Source: Manduca sexta (lineage: Eukaryota > Arthropoda > Insecta > Lepidoptera > Sphingidae). Taken from it: a stretch of 64,000 nucleotides of DNA. Made by a program: the position numbers and the translations under genes. The notes under the pieces were generated by a model. It was not told the origin of the DNA, ran no database searches, and saw nothing but the letters and a program-made list of their open reading frames with translations. This document shows, piece by piece, positions 1-10,912 of this stretch; the stretch's first letter is position 1, and every line of letters begins with the position of its first letter. The stretch is from assembly GCF_014839805.1 (NCBI RefSeq), contig NC_051142.1, forward strand, positions 3,348,001-3,412,000, read 5' to 3'.

Positions 1-1850
1 TAATAAAAACTCAAATCCAGTTCTAACACCCAAGCCATAAAAATATTTGCAAAACACAAATATTTGTCAAACTTCCATAATAAAGTTTTATACTTTACGA
101 GTTCTAGGAAGTTTTGGCCAACGACACGAGATGAGCATCGTTACATAGAGGAAACGTTATCGCTTACATCGTGTTTCCAACAAGTGGGTAGACACGCGGA
201 TACGATGCCGAACCGATGTCATTCACATTTTATAAAATGATGTGCAAAAAGAGAATAAAACTTGTAATAATACTTACTAAATACTGCGGAATATTTTTTT
301 CTTTATTGACAAGAAGTCATGAACAGTACTGGCATGACATTGGAGAATGCTAAAACCTAATACTCCTTTGGAAGTGATGCTCAAGAAAAAAAATTGTTAC
401 ATTCAAAAAAGGTTTTAAGTTTTCTATTATATCGTGCGGAATCCTAAAAAAAATTAAATATGTCATTAAGTTAGCTTGTGTTCATGCTTTCTATAGAACC
501 ACTTGTAGGCTCGATATCATTGAATATTCAATGTCGTTTGCTGTTACAATATTAAATTAGCATATTGTTTAGTATTAGGAATGCGATCCGCACCGTCAAA
601 TTAATAATAAAACATTTTTAATGGACATTAAAAATGACGTATTTTAAGAAGTACCCAATTACAGTTTGAAGTAACTACGCAAATGAAGAAGTAGTAGCTG
701 AGGGTTTGCGTTGTAATTGCATTTTTATGTCGTAAAGTTTACGTAAGGTTATTATAATCTACTTAGACGTAATGATCGCGTGAGATCTTGTGTAGCAGAC
801 GGTCGGAAAGCGTCTCTTTTAAAATTACTAGACTTATTTCGTTATAATAATAACACTCAAAACTCGGTCTTGTTTGCTTAAGTGATTATCTTTAGTAATA
901 ATTTGAAGATAGAAGTTTTCCTTATTTGTAATAGGATCATTAATTTCGAGTAAACGACTTTGGCCAACGTGCATTAGACGTTGTGGACTAAAGAAGAAAC
1001 ACTCACACTAAGTACAATAGAGACATACTCAGAAATGAGACAGAATACAGGGTAATTTTGATATTGCTTAATAAATTAAACGAAATATTCGTATTTAACT
1101 TTTCTAACATCGCGCCGATATGAATAAAGATTTGAACCGAAAATTCCAGTTTACTCTTCCGATTTTTCGATCATTTTGTAGTTTGGTGCAAATATGGCGA
1201 GTACATGAGTGTATTTGTGATTGAGAGTATGATGACACTGCTACAATTTAACTTGGAGTTTCATTAGTGCATATAAAATTAAAATAAATTTTTATTGACA
1301 TTTTTACATCTACGGTTCGAGTAATTGCAAAATGTTGTTTTCAATTAAGTAAGTGGTATGAATTAGTAATGCAATGTTCAAATTATTCTATATGGTAATA
1401 TACTATAGGGTTGTTATTATATAAACTTTACCGAGGTTACACCATACTTCTTGTCTATGAAGCGTTGTTAGTACCGTCCGCGGGCCCATAAATAAAAATA
1501 GATATCAACGCATTCCTGAGATATGTGAGTTGCACAACCATATTGCATTTAAAGCTCTATCAGATCTCCTTATATGTCAACGGGTAATGTGTGCTAGGCG
1601 CCCCTACGATTTGTCGCTTATAGAGATAATAATTCGAGAGATCGTTCTGTGCTCCATGAAGGTTATTTTCGCATGGAAACTGTACCTAATCATAGCCTCG
1701 AAGTGTTAGCTTATGGCTTTTAATAATAATTATATAACGTAACCAAAATATTCATCACTATCTTTTACTATACTGAGGGTATTTTTCCAAATGATTCAAC
1801 AACGTGTTTCATATATTTCGCAAGACATCAGTCAAGAGATTGTGGCTACC
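1..1850. other. AT-rich non-coding stretch, nothing recognised
   Basis: No supported gene, RNA gene or clear repeat was seen. Stop codons are frequent in all frames. Confidence 0.5.
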
Positions 1851-1912
1851 AGGAAGGGCGAAGGGGGGGATGAGGTTACGATATTTGATACGTAGTTCGC
1901 CCTATGCTGAGG
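1851..1912 (+). repeat. Dispersed repeat family F, 5'-part fragment
   Basis: The block GATATTTGATACGTAGTTCG with its surroundings matches the start of the family F copy at 16710 (CTATTTGATACGTAATTC), including the preceding GAGGTT. Only about 60 bases are shared, so this is an old or truncated piece. Confidence 0.4.
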
Positions 1913-3060
1913 GTTAGGTGAGCACTTTCGTAAACAGTACTGCTACAGCCTTAACCACAGCGCAGTTCGGTTTACTCTTTAAAACTGCTAAGATTCGATT
2001 ATTTCCCTACTCAGCCGTAGACAGTACAGCGGCACCCGCTAATTAATAATCGCTTTCAACATTTAATTTACCAAGATGACGTAATATTTCCCATAGGCTT
2101 TATGATTTTCTTCCAAGTATAAGCTATAAGCTCGATCGATTCTCACGCGTGCGCAGGTGGTAGCGGTGATCGCGTTACAGCGGATCCCTTTGTTTTCCTC
2201 ATTTGTGGTGCTCATTAAAACAACTAGCCCTTTATGGAGGGAGCAGATACGGAGGGCGCGAAGACGCTTGTACCGCCGCGCGGAAGTACTACGCGAAATA
2301 TTTGCTCGGTCTTTGTAAGGCGTTCGCTTTGCTTTATTTGTACGAACAGACAATATGGAAAACGATACGTGCGTTATATAGGAAATGTTGTGCAAATAAT
2401 TGTAGTTGACGGTGGTCATGGGAAGTCGTGAGGCGTTAAGAGCTACGGTTTAAAGTGTAGATTAAGCTTTTTTTTTATTGATAGGGAATAGCCTATGATC
2501 ATATGCTTTATCATTTTATTCAGTGAAAATAATTGAGATAGGATTCCTTAATTTATAATTCGCATATGACTTGATTTTTATATATTTCGTCCACGTAGCA
2601 GTGTCCAATAGCGTGCACCTCTCGAGACAATAGATATTGACATATGAGATGCTGCATTAGTAGACATACCAACAGATCAAGAAATAAAATAAATGCTTTT
2701 TTAATCCTACAGCCGCTGTTCGCGGCGATCGTCTCATGATTCAATAAAAAAATATTGTACACACGAGAGTTACATTTGAAAATATTATGAACCCGTCTAG
2801 AGTAGTTGAAGTGTAAATGAATGTGCATTAAACCGCGGCGCTGTTATTTCTAACAAATCGTTCGTCGGGGACGTGAGGGCTTGTCAAACGCGCGATGAGG
2901 CGACGCGACGTGCGCGCGCCACGCTTCGTGTCACTGGCTGGATGGGATTATCTATACCTTATGATAGTTCATAGACGGAAATTTGAAATTCGAATGCCGT
3001 GATATTTTGAATTGTTATTCATTAATTTTGAATTTGGAATACCTAGTTGTAAAACATTAC
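1913..3060. other. Non-coding, with a CpG-rich patch at 2860-2935
   Basis: Mostly AT-rich. The patch near 2860-2935 is rich in CG dinucleotides (GCGACGCGACGTGCGCGCGC), unlike its surroundings, and could mark a regulatory element. Open frames at 2.1-2.8 kb on both strands overlap each other and show no recognisable domain. Confidence 0.4.
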
Positions 3061-3426
3061 TTAAGGTGGTAGCTCAAGGTCCATTTTCATACATTTTGTT
3101 TCGGCTTTAATCTGGGTAACTAAACAAGTATTGGCAAGTAAAGAATTTAAATTCACGTCTAGTTAGTGATTAGTTCTCGCAGTTGAAAGAAAAATGTAAA
3201 AATACTTAATAATCATGGATATTTCTGCCTTTAAAATTTCGTCATATTAAATTTTAAAGGCCGAAATATCCATGATTCTTAATTATTTGTACGTTTTTCT
3301 TCAACTGCGAGAACTAATCACTAACTAGACGTGAATTTAAATTCTTTACTTGCCAATACTTGTTTAGTTACCCAGATTAAAGCCGAAACAAAATGTATGA
3401 AAATGGACCTTGAGCTACCACCTTAA
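3061..3426. mobile_element. Fold-back MITE-like element with 178-base inverted arms
   Basis: The left arm (3061-3239) is matched by its reverse complement (3249-3426) around a 9-base spacer. The ends read TTAAGGTGGTAGCTCAAGG and CCTTGAGCTACCACCTTAA. The arms are nearly identical over their whole length, with a small number of differences in the inner part near 3190-3215. There is no open frame, so the element is non-autonomous. Terminal TTAA could be a piggyBac-type target duplication, but it could also belong to the arms with a TA target; the transposase family is not decided. The transcript would form a very long hairpin. Confidence 0.85.
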
Positions 3427-5540
3427 CATAATCTTGCAATGTAGTACATTCATGGTGTAAAATAGATTATAATTTACGTGTTATTAAATGAATAATTTAA
3501 CTCATATTGTAAAATTCAAAGCCAGATTCATCATATTATTTTGAATACAATTAAAAAATATTTTGGATTACCTTTTTATTTAACCAGTTCTTGCTCGTAT
3601 TTGAGACGGTGCAAAAGTCTTCGAAGTTTAAAATATTAAAACAACAATTAAAATTTTATTGACACACGAATATAAAGGTCTTTGTATCAAAATCAAACTA
3701 TACTATTATATAAACTTGTATAGATGAACAGTAATATACATGACTTGGCTTTACACACAATCAACATCACTCAAATACTTCTAACGTTTCACCGAAGTCA
3801 AAATCCACAATAAATACTAAATCATGAGATGGTTAGATAAGCGATAACAATTGTCCACTCGGTAATGGAGGTGGGCGGCATTCTGCTGATGTCATCTCCA
3901 GTCATTGTCCACGGACTAGATTCACTAAAGATTTGAATATGGAACACAGAATTCCGAGACTTCACTGAGTCTGTATATGGTGCATCGAATAAAAATGTTG
4001 TTGGTTTTATTTATTAGAAAAAAATATCTTTAATGATAAAAATAATGTTTCTAGTTATTCTTGAGATTATTTCTAATATGATTTTTATTTTTGGAGGTAG
4101 CTTCGAATTGTCTAGATAACTTTCTATTATTTCTTCTATATTTTATTCATAAAACATATTTTGTGGTGTAAATTTTTTATTGATCTCACTAGTTCCATCT
4201 ATCGGTTAATGTTAACAACTTTAACGCCACAACAATTATTTTCCGTCAAATGCACAAACTGAATATCTATAACGTTATATTATTATTTCCATAAAGGGTC
4301 CCGATCGACGCTTGAATAAAAATAACAATTTGTAGCCCCTCTCGCAGGGGTCCGTCACGACACGTGTTCCGGATATCTCTTTACAAACTTTGTTGTCCGT
4401 AACATTATGGGTTTGCACCAAAATTAGCTATAGTATCAATTAATATCAAAGGAAAAATGATCGATTTTTTATCGATACGTCTATGGATTGTTGAAACAGA
4501 ACGTCACGATTTCTGTAATAGCACAACACTATTCCCAAAAATCTATTATCGTTTTCAATTTGTCCGTTAATAACCATACATTTTGGTCGTTGCGGTCGAA
4601 ATTATTCCACATTACCAGACATCGCTTTCGAGGATCAATTTTGAAATCGTACAATCATTCACATAGAACGCCGCCTACAAAATGAACAAAGCTATATAAA
4701 AAACGGATTGCCCGTCTCGTCTTTTCATCTGTATGTATTGACGGCGCGTTTGTTTGTTTTTTACCATCTGCGCTAAATGGTATTATTTCAATATCCCTCC
4801 ATGAAAGGGGAAAGTATATGCTATATGGGATTGCGTTTTGATTCGCTTATGGTTTATTTGTTAGAGACTAGTATTTGCAGGAACGATTGCGAATAAAATT
4901 CATCGGAATGTTTGCTGGTAATCCAATACTTCCCTGCTTAATAATCTCATTTCGAACAGCACAATATTCAAAACTTTAGAAGCATTAAGTATGATATTAA
5001 AAGTATGACCATTCACATTGTTTTATTGAAATCTACACAACAGTAGCACAAATAACAAAAAAAAATGGATATTATCGCTTTTTTTTTATTAAGTATAATT
5101 TTTTTGAAAATTTTCTCTCGGGAGCAAATTAAAATAGTTTAATTCCAATGTCTAACAATCGCGTAAACATAAAAGAATATATATTCAAATAACAACTATT
5201 TTCAATCGTATTAAACGCATCGTAAATACTCAGGGTTTGTAATTAAATACCCGTTTTGAGGCATCATTGAATTATTTAGACAAGTGAAGGCTTTCTCCTT
5301 TACGGCAGTTGATTTGGTTTACGGTTCGAAGCCGAGAGTCTGCTATTGTTTCTATTTTATGAATGTTACATTCAATGGTTCCGTTTCATTACACTCGCAA
5401 CATATTAAATGCGATCTTATCATTTTTCGTCTCATTGGAAACTAACTTCAATGGCTTCCATATAATCCGATTCCTGCCGACTACTCTTAATGTATATAAG
5501 CAAACTATTAAAATAAATTATTATTAAATATTATTAATTA
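3427..5540. other. AT-rich non-coding stretch, nothing recognised
   Basis: No gene or repeat was recognised. A 65-codon frame at 4488-4685 shows no domain or splice context. Confidence 0.5.
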
Positions 5541-5675
5541 TGGTGGACGGACGACCTGGCTAAAGTCGCAGGAAGTCGCTGGATGCAGGCCGCTTCCAAC
5601 AGGTCGACGTGGAGATCCTCGGGGGAGGCCTATATTCAGCAGTGGACTTCCTGTGGCTGAGATGATGATGATTAT
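5541..5675 (+). mobile_element. 3' end of a non-LTR retrotransposon (coding tail plus GAT repeats)
   Basis: Thirty-nine codons from 5541 are open and end at TGA (5658-5660). The translation begins WWTDDLAKVAGSRWMQ and ends EAYIQQWTSCG. This W-x2-DL-x-VAG-x-W-x-QAA ... W-x8-YVQQW pattern is typical of the C-terminal end of reverse-transcriptase proteins of insect non-LTR elements. It is followed by a GATGATGATGATT tail, as usual for 3' ends of such elements. The copy is 5'-truncated (dead on arrival). Which clade it belongs to is not settled by this short tail. Confidence 0.75.
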
Positions 5676-5728
5676 TAATTACTATTTATAGCATATTGCC
5701 CTGTCTTTTTTACCCTGTCAGACATGGT

Positions 5729-5794
5729 AAAATGGCACATATTGGAGGAGGACTATGTCCAGCAGTGGACATAGATATAGGCTGATGATGATAG
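5729..5794 (+). mobile_element. Second, shorter non-LTR retrotransposon 3' tail
   Basis: The frame KWHILEEDYVQQWT ends at TAG (5772-5774) and is followed by GCTGATGATGATAG. It shares the YVQQW ending and the GAT-type tail with the copy 70 bases upstream, but its sequence differs, so it is a separate insertion or a related family rather than a simple duplication. Confidence 0.6.
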
Positions 5795-5907
5795 TATATT
5801 GGACTAAAATATAATTATAATTAGTGTCACCTATAGTTAATGTTGGATTACTTTTCAGAAAAAATTACCCTTAGCCAAATTTAAAAGCTACTTAGACCAT
5901 AAAGAAG

Positions 5908-5936
5908 AGCACTGTTTATTATGAATAAACAGTGCT
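5908..5936. repeat. Perfect 13-bp inverted repeat with 3-base loop
   Basis: AGCACTGTTTATT and AATAAACAGTGCT flank ATG. It is a simple palindrome; no role is assigned. Confidence 0.7.
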
Positions 5937-6228
5937 ATAATTTCTTATAATATGTAAAGTGCAAAATTTTCACAAAAACTACATTCACGTATGCATGAAA
6001 AAACTAATCGGACAATTTAACAAAAGCACCGCTGTGTACGGCGATATACCGAATGTGGCGTGGATTCCGAGAATTATGCGCACGGGCATGAACCGGCGAC
6101 CCGCGCACGGCTCACGAAAATGTTATTTGTAATGTGATGAAACACGTACTGAACTATACACGAGTAATCGTAACACGGCTTGATCATTGAAATCATTTGT
6201 TGAACGTGTTTTCGAAAAGTGTGGATGT

Positions 6229-6233
6229 ATGTG

Positions 6234-6273
<40 letters not shown>

Positions 6274-6303
6274 CATACATCCATATATATACATATATAT
6301 ATA
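6229..6303. repeat. AT-rich microsatellite (TA/CATA)n
   Basis: An uninterrupted TA run is followed by CATACATACATCC and further TATA runs, directly abutting the family A element that starts about 6304. Confidence 0.9.
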
Positions 6304-6600
6304 TTTTATTGCTTTGAATGACGAGACGAGCTTGCCGTTCGCCTGATGGTAAGCGATACGACCGCCCATGAACAGTAGAAACACCATATAACACCTTGAA
6401 TTACAAAGTATTTGGTATTCCATTGCGCTCGTCATCCTGAGACATGAAATGTTAAATCATTAGGTCCAGTACTTAGTTACACTGGCTACAATGTCCTAAC
6501 CGGAACCCAACAGTGACTATACACTGCTGCTTGGCGGCAGAAATAGACATTGCGGTGGTACCTACCCAGGCGGACTCTCACATATCAGAGACCTACCACC
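6304..6600 (+). repeat. Dispersed repeat family A, near full length
   Basis: It runs from TTTATTGCTTTGAATGACGA to GAGACCTACCACC. The same 295-base unit recurs at 62546-62840 (+) and in part at 63760-63920 (-), 25898-25961 and 35740-36303. Landmarks are GATGGTAAGCGATACGACCG near the start and GCAGAAATAGACATTGCGGT near the end. No RNA polymerase III box is clear and no coding frame is conserved between all copies, so the class is open (non-autonomous element or retrotransposon 3' piece). Confidence 0.75.
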
Positions 6601-8770
6601 AATTATTTAATATGTCAATTACAGAATGGTTTGTTCACTTATAGTAAACAAACCATGTATGTTAGTATATTTTTGAATGTGCCTATTTGTACGAATAAAA
6701 TTAATTAAATATTTTTTTTGCTATGATAATAATTTAATGTTAATAATAATGAAGCTGTTTATTTCTTGTAGATTAACAAGTGTATAGGTGGTTAATTTAA
6801 AAAATATATTATACAATATACAACAATTTAAATAACGACTTCAATTGAGATAAAATTTATTATTAATGTTTTCTCTAACACGAATGGGTGTCAGAATTGT
6901 GAACTGTGGATTGACATCTTAATATTTTTGTTTTCGTATATCTGAAGCCAAAAGAATGTTTTTAATTTTTGTATGTAACAGAAGGCGTGTATATTTTTTG
7001 TTATATATTGGAGTAGTCGATAGTTTTATAGCAGGTTGTTGACCTTGCCCTTACCGGCTTCAACAAAACTCAAACACTCACTTTATTGCAACTATTGCAT
7101 CTAATTTGTTTTAAATGATTGCTCAACGTGACACTATAGGATAGCCACTACTACGAATATTAACATTTTCGATCGATTAATCTTAAAAAAATATGAAGCA
7201 TAAAGTAATCAGTTTTAAAATAAAAAAATATAAGCGAGTACTTTTTAAATATTGAAGAAAAAGAATTTAAGCAATTAATAAAATAAGCAATCAAGAAAAA
7301 AAGTTAAAAATATATTTTTTTGTCGTTACAAACGTTTTTATTGACTCGAATTTAGACACAGTCAAGGTTTGTTTTGTTTTAGTTTAAAAGACTATCTAAT
7401 TGGATAACGACCTTGAATGTCTCTTACTCGTATTTGTCGTTTCCTTACCACATTAATACAGAAGTGTTACGGCAGAGTCTCAGAACTTCACACGCGATTA
7501 CGAAAGACGCCAAAACATGTGTAGCAAGGACAATTGCTCAAGTTTGTGTTTAAGTGTCATTATGCGTTGGTCGAATGTCGGCTAACAGCTCTTGGATGTA
7601 TAAGGAAGTGATGTGGTAAGAATTGCGTGAGGTGGCTTCGTCAAAATTCTATTAGAATTTGTAATTTATAGTAAAAAAAAAGTGTATCTTTAATATAGAC
7701 GTAGGCAATAAATAAATGCTTCTATAGATAATATTTTGATTATTTTACGATTTTATTGTGTATATGTGTTTATAAAAAAAGGGAAATCATCTTCGTAGCC
7801 AATCCACATAGGTGATCGACCCGTCGACTGCGGTCCGAGTTTCAAAAAAGATTTACTTCCAGATAAAATTTCGTGTTCTTATTATAATCAGCGCGAAATT
7901 GATGACGGATGCTGACAAACAAACAAAATGTCATCAGTCCAATTTAATGTGTTTTAAGCGAGTTTTTCGGCTGCAACCCGTTGATTGTTAGCGGAGCGCC
8001 ATCGACAAATGCGTTTATAATAAAAGGATGTGTGTCTTGTAAGAAATGCATTAGTCTAATCGACCCTACTTCGCTGGTCGCTGCCTCGTTACGCCGACCA
8101 CGTAACTGGATCGAGAAAGGAAAAAATAGTGAGACATGGTTCCGAGTTAGGGGTTCTGTTGGATTCATTCTATTTTTAATTCTTGCTTATTTTTAAAGCT
8201 CTTTTTTACATTTATATATATTTAATAAAAACAATGCAAATAAAAATATTAATTACTTTTAAAATTATTAATGTTAATTTATTTTTTCTATTGCACAAGA
8301 ACAAATTAAAACAATCATATAATTATAAATTTTTATAGACAGTTAATTTTACAAAACCGGAGTATAAATTGACAATCAGTATTTTGGAAAATGATAATAT
8401 TAATATTAAAAACTAATAACATTATAATAATAATTTTGTTTGTGACTTAATTAATATTTGATAACAATCTTACGAATATTAGATCTACTGATATGGATAC
8501 AAATTAATAATTTAAACATCAAGATAAAAAAATTATAATTCTAGAATGGGTTTTGAAGTTTAACATAACTGGCCCCTAAAAGATGCATTTGTTGGTTTGT
8601 TTGTCTTTTATATATAGAAGATAAACGCGGTCAGTTCCTCAAATTCGTTTCGAGATGAGTCGACGCCGAGCGTGAGAAAAAACTACGCATTCTGGATAAA
8701 ATGTCAGCTAAGCGTTACATCGCGGGCATATTGAAATGTAATGGACTGGTATTGTATGGAAAAATAAGAA
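6601..8770. other. AT-rich non-coding stretch with a short palindrome
   Basis: ATGGTTTGTT and AACAAACCAT (about 6625-6656) form a 10-bp inverted repeat. Otherwise nothing is recognised. Overlapping frames on both strands at 7944-8196 are shadows of each other and have no known domain. Confidence 0.45.
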
Positions 8771-8775
8771 TTATA

Positions 8776-8855
8776 ACACTAGCTTTTGCTCACCGCTCCG
8801 TCTGCGTGAACAAGTCTTTCCGGGATAAATGCCCTTCTTTATATTTTCCTGGATA
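8776..8855 (+). repeat. Family D repeat, left part (interrupted by a SINE)
   Basis: ACTAGCTTTTGCTCACCGCT ... TTTATATTTTCCTGGATA matches the copy at 47030-47240. The match resumes at 9178 on the other side of the SINE. Confidence 0.65.
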
Positions 8856-9177
8856 AAATAAAAATATCAGCTCTGTATTATATACTGTCCCACTGCTGAG
8901 CACGGGCCTCCTCTACCACTGAGAGGGATTAAGCCTTAGTCCACCACGCTGGCCTAGTGCGGATTGGTAGACTTCACACACCTTTGAAATTCCTATAGAG
9001 AACTTCTCAGATGTGCAGGTTTCCTCACGATGTTTTCCTTCACCGTTAAAGCGAACGATAATTCACAAAGAATGCACACATGATTTTAGAAAAGTCAGAA
9101 GTGTGTGCCCTTGGGATTTGAACCTGCGGACATTTGTCTTCGCAGTCCGTTCCACACCCAACTAGGCTATCGCCCTA
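8856..9177 (-). mobile_element. tRNA-derived SINE (family C), inserted in a family D repeat
   Basis: Read on the minus strand, the element begins with a tRNA-like head containing a B-box-like GGTTCAAATCC and an A-box-like TAGCCTAGTTGGG. It then has a tRNA-unrelated body and ends in an AT-rich GATATTTTTATTT tail. Three copies occur in this window in the same orientation (8856, 34003, 54294). A 10-base target duplication TTCCTGGATA flanks this copy (8846-8855 and 9178-9187). The body is the type of repeat very common in Lepidoptera; it resembles SINEs reported from butterflies, but I cannot name the family with certainty. Confidence 0.85.
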
Positions 9178-9240
9178 TTCCTGGATACAAAGTAATTTAT
9201 AACATTTCGGAGTATTGTAGCTTCCTATAAGTGAAAAAAA
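9178..9240 (+). repeat. Family D repeat, right part
   Basis: TCCTGGATACAAAGTAATTT and TGTAGCTTCCTATAAGTGAA continue the family D consensus (compare TGTAGCTTCCTATTAGTGAA in the 47.0-kb copy), so the SINE at 8856-9177 split a pre-existing element. Confidence 0.6.
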
Positions 9241-9250
9241 ATGTGTAGTA

Positions 9251-9331
9251 GGTTTATTGCGGTTTTTATATTTTAATTTCGTCCCTACGTTCCAAGACTT
9301 TGCAGCCTTCGTGGTCCCGGGGCGGACTGAA
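9251..9331 (+). repeat. Dispersed repeat family E
   Basis: TTATTGCGGTTTTTATATTT followed by GACTTTGCAGCCTTCGTGGT matches copies at 10815, 15148 and 33279. The motif order is CGGATTTTATCGCGG, then CGACGTTTCGAAGACT, then GCAGCCTTCGGGTCACGG. The class is unknown. Confidence 0.6.
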
Positions 9332-10814
9332 TAAATTATATGCAGCTGTATTACTAAGCAAAATTTAATTCTGGAATAAACAAAATCAAATCGCATATAT
9401 CGTCAATATTAGAGGTAGTACTTATGGTTATGACGATCTAATTGGCTCTGAAGCTGTTGCAATCTACTTTTTTCTCGAACGTTGCAATATTTCACATCAA
9501 AGTGCCATCACATGCAATGGTCTATCGTAACACACTTTTATGCTATCCGAGTACGTGTTTATAAAAACATGAAAGGAATCTTTTCACGGATCTCGCGATA
9601 AAGTTCCAGCTTGCACCCGGACTGAGATTTCACATTACACCTCCATTTTGTACTTTATCACTATCAACGTACGCTTCATAATCGTGTTGTGCGGCTTCAG
9701 ACATTCGAGCGCGGACAGTCGGAAAGCACAACTCTTCTTTTTGCCTCCAAGGCCTTATTAGCTAAGGTATATCTGAGCCAAAATCGGCGGATTTAATCAG
9801 TGTCAGGGCTCATGCACGAAATCATTTGTATCCGTTATGCTGCGACTGTAGATACGATGCTAATTGCGATGGAATTTGGGACATTTTGAATCATTGTTTC
9901 GAGCGAAATAACCTTTTTACTAGTAGTTTTAGGACGTAACAATCAGTTTAACATTAAAAACAACAAATCGACGTTTGAAAGGCAGTTATATATAAGCGAC
10001 AATCAGTAAATTTATGAGTAGAGTGCTTTAAAGTTTTGATTTGAATATGAAAACAACAATTCAACTTTTTATTTTATATAGATACCGTTCAAGATTGTAT
10101 TCCTCGAGAACTATAGGCGACATCTATTATTTGTCGCAGGAATAAGTATTAATGAATGAATATAATAAACATGTACTGTACGTATTGTCTATTCATTTAT
10201 CCCACGAGCCAAAGTTCAAAATAAGTCTAAACCAGCACCAAGCCACAACAGATACAGTCTAATATTATTAAAATTGCCCTACCTATAAAACCTATCAAAT
10301 GACGCAGAAAAAAATGGTCTAAATATTTATATAATTCATTTTCGGTATATTTGTCGCTTAGATACGATTGCCTTTAAGCGTCGAAATATTTTACAAGAAT
10401 TTAATACATCCTATAACTAATACGACCTCGTAAATCACGAGATCTTCACAACGCCATGCAAATCTTTAGCGTAAAACTCGAATGCAGGCATCTCTATACA
10501 ATTAATAATACTTTACCGATAAATAGCATTTATACGTCTTTATTAGAATGCGGGGAAGGTGTTCGTGGTAAGTGATCATCATCTACCATAAACGCTTAAG
10601 TGTGACGCCTAATCGTAAGGAAAGGAAGAAGATTGAGAAAAAGGGGAAGTTTTTCAGACTTCGGCATTTTTTATGGTCTTTGGGAAACGTGAGTGTCTCA
10701 AAATTAGGAAGCGTAAATAAATAGATCTATTGTCCAGGAGTGGCTCAGTTTATTATTATTGAAATTTATTCCTCAGTTTGTGTTAATATTATCCTCTTTA
10801 TAACCTTTAAACTG
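9332..10814. other. AT-rich non-coding stretch, nothing recognised
   Basis: No gene or repeat identified with confidence. Confidence 0.45.
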
Positions 10815-10912
10815 AACTATTTTTCGGATTTTATCGCGGTTTTAATATTTTACTTTTCTCCCGACGTTTCGAAGACTGCAGACTTCAGGGTCACGGGGGG
10901 ACTGAGGTGTTG
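10815..10912 (+). repeat. Dispersed repeat family E, best-preserved copy
   Basis: GAACTATTTTTCGGATTTTA through CCCGACGTTTCGAAGACTGC to GGGTCACGGGGGGACTGAGG. The open frame that spans it (10740-11078) simply reads through the repeat. Confidence 0.65.

Noticed and set aside
3061..3426. Firm assignment of the fold-back element to piggyBac from its TTAA ends
   Set aside because: The TTAA is part of the symmetrical arms, so a TA or other target duplication is equally possible without more copies.
6193..6435. A shared reading frame between family A copies (6193-6435 minus, 63785-63970 plus)
   Set aside because: The third copy at 62546 has a stop in the same frame, and the similarity is explained by repeat homology at the DNA level.
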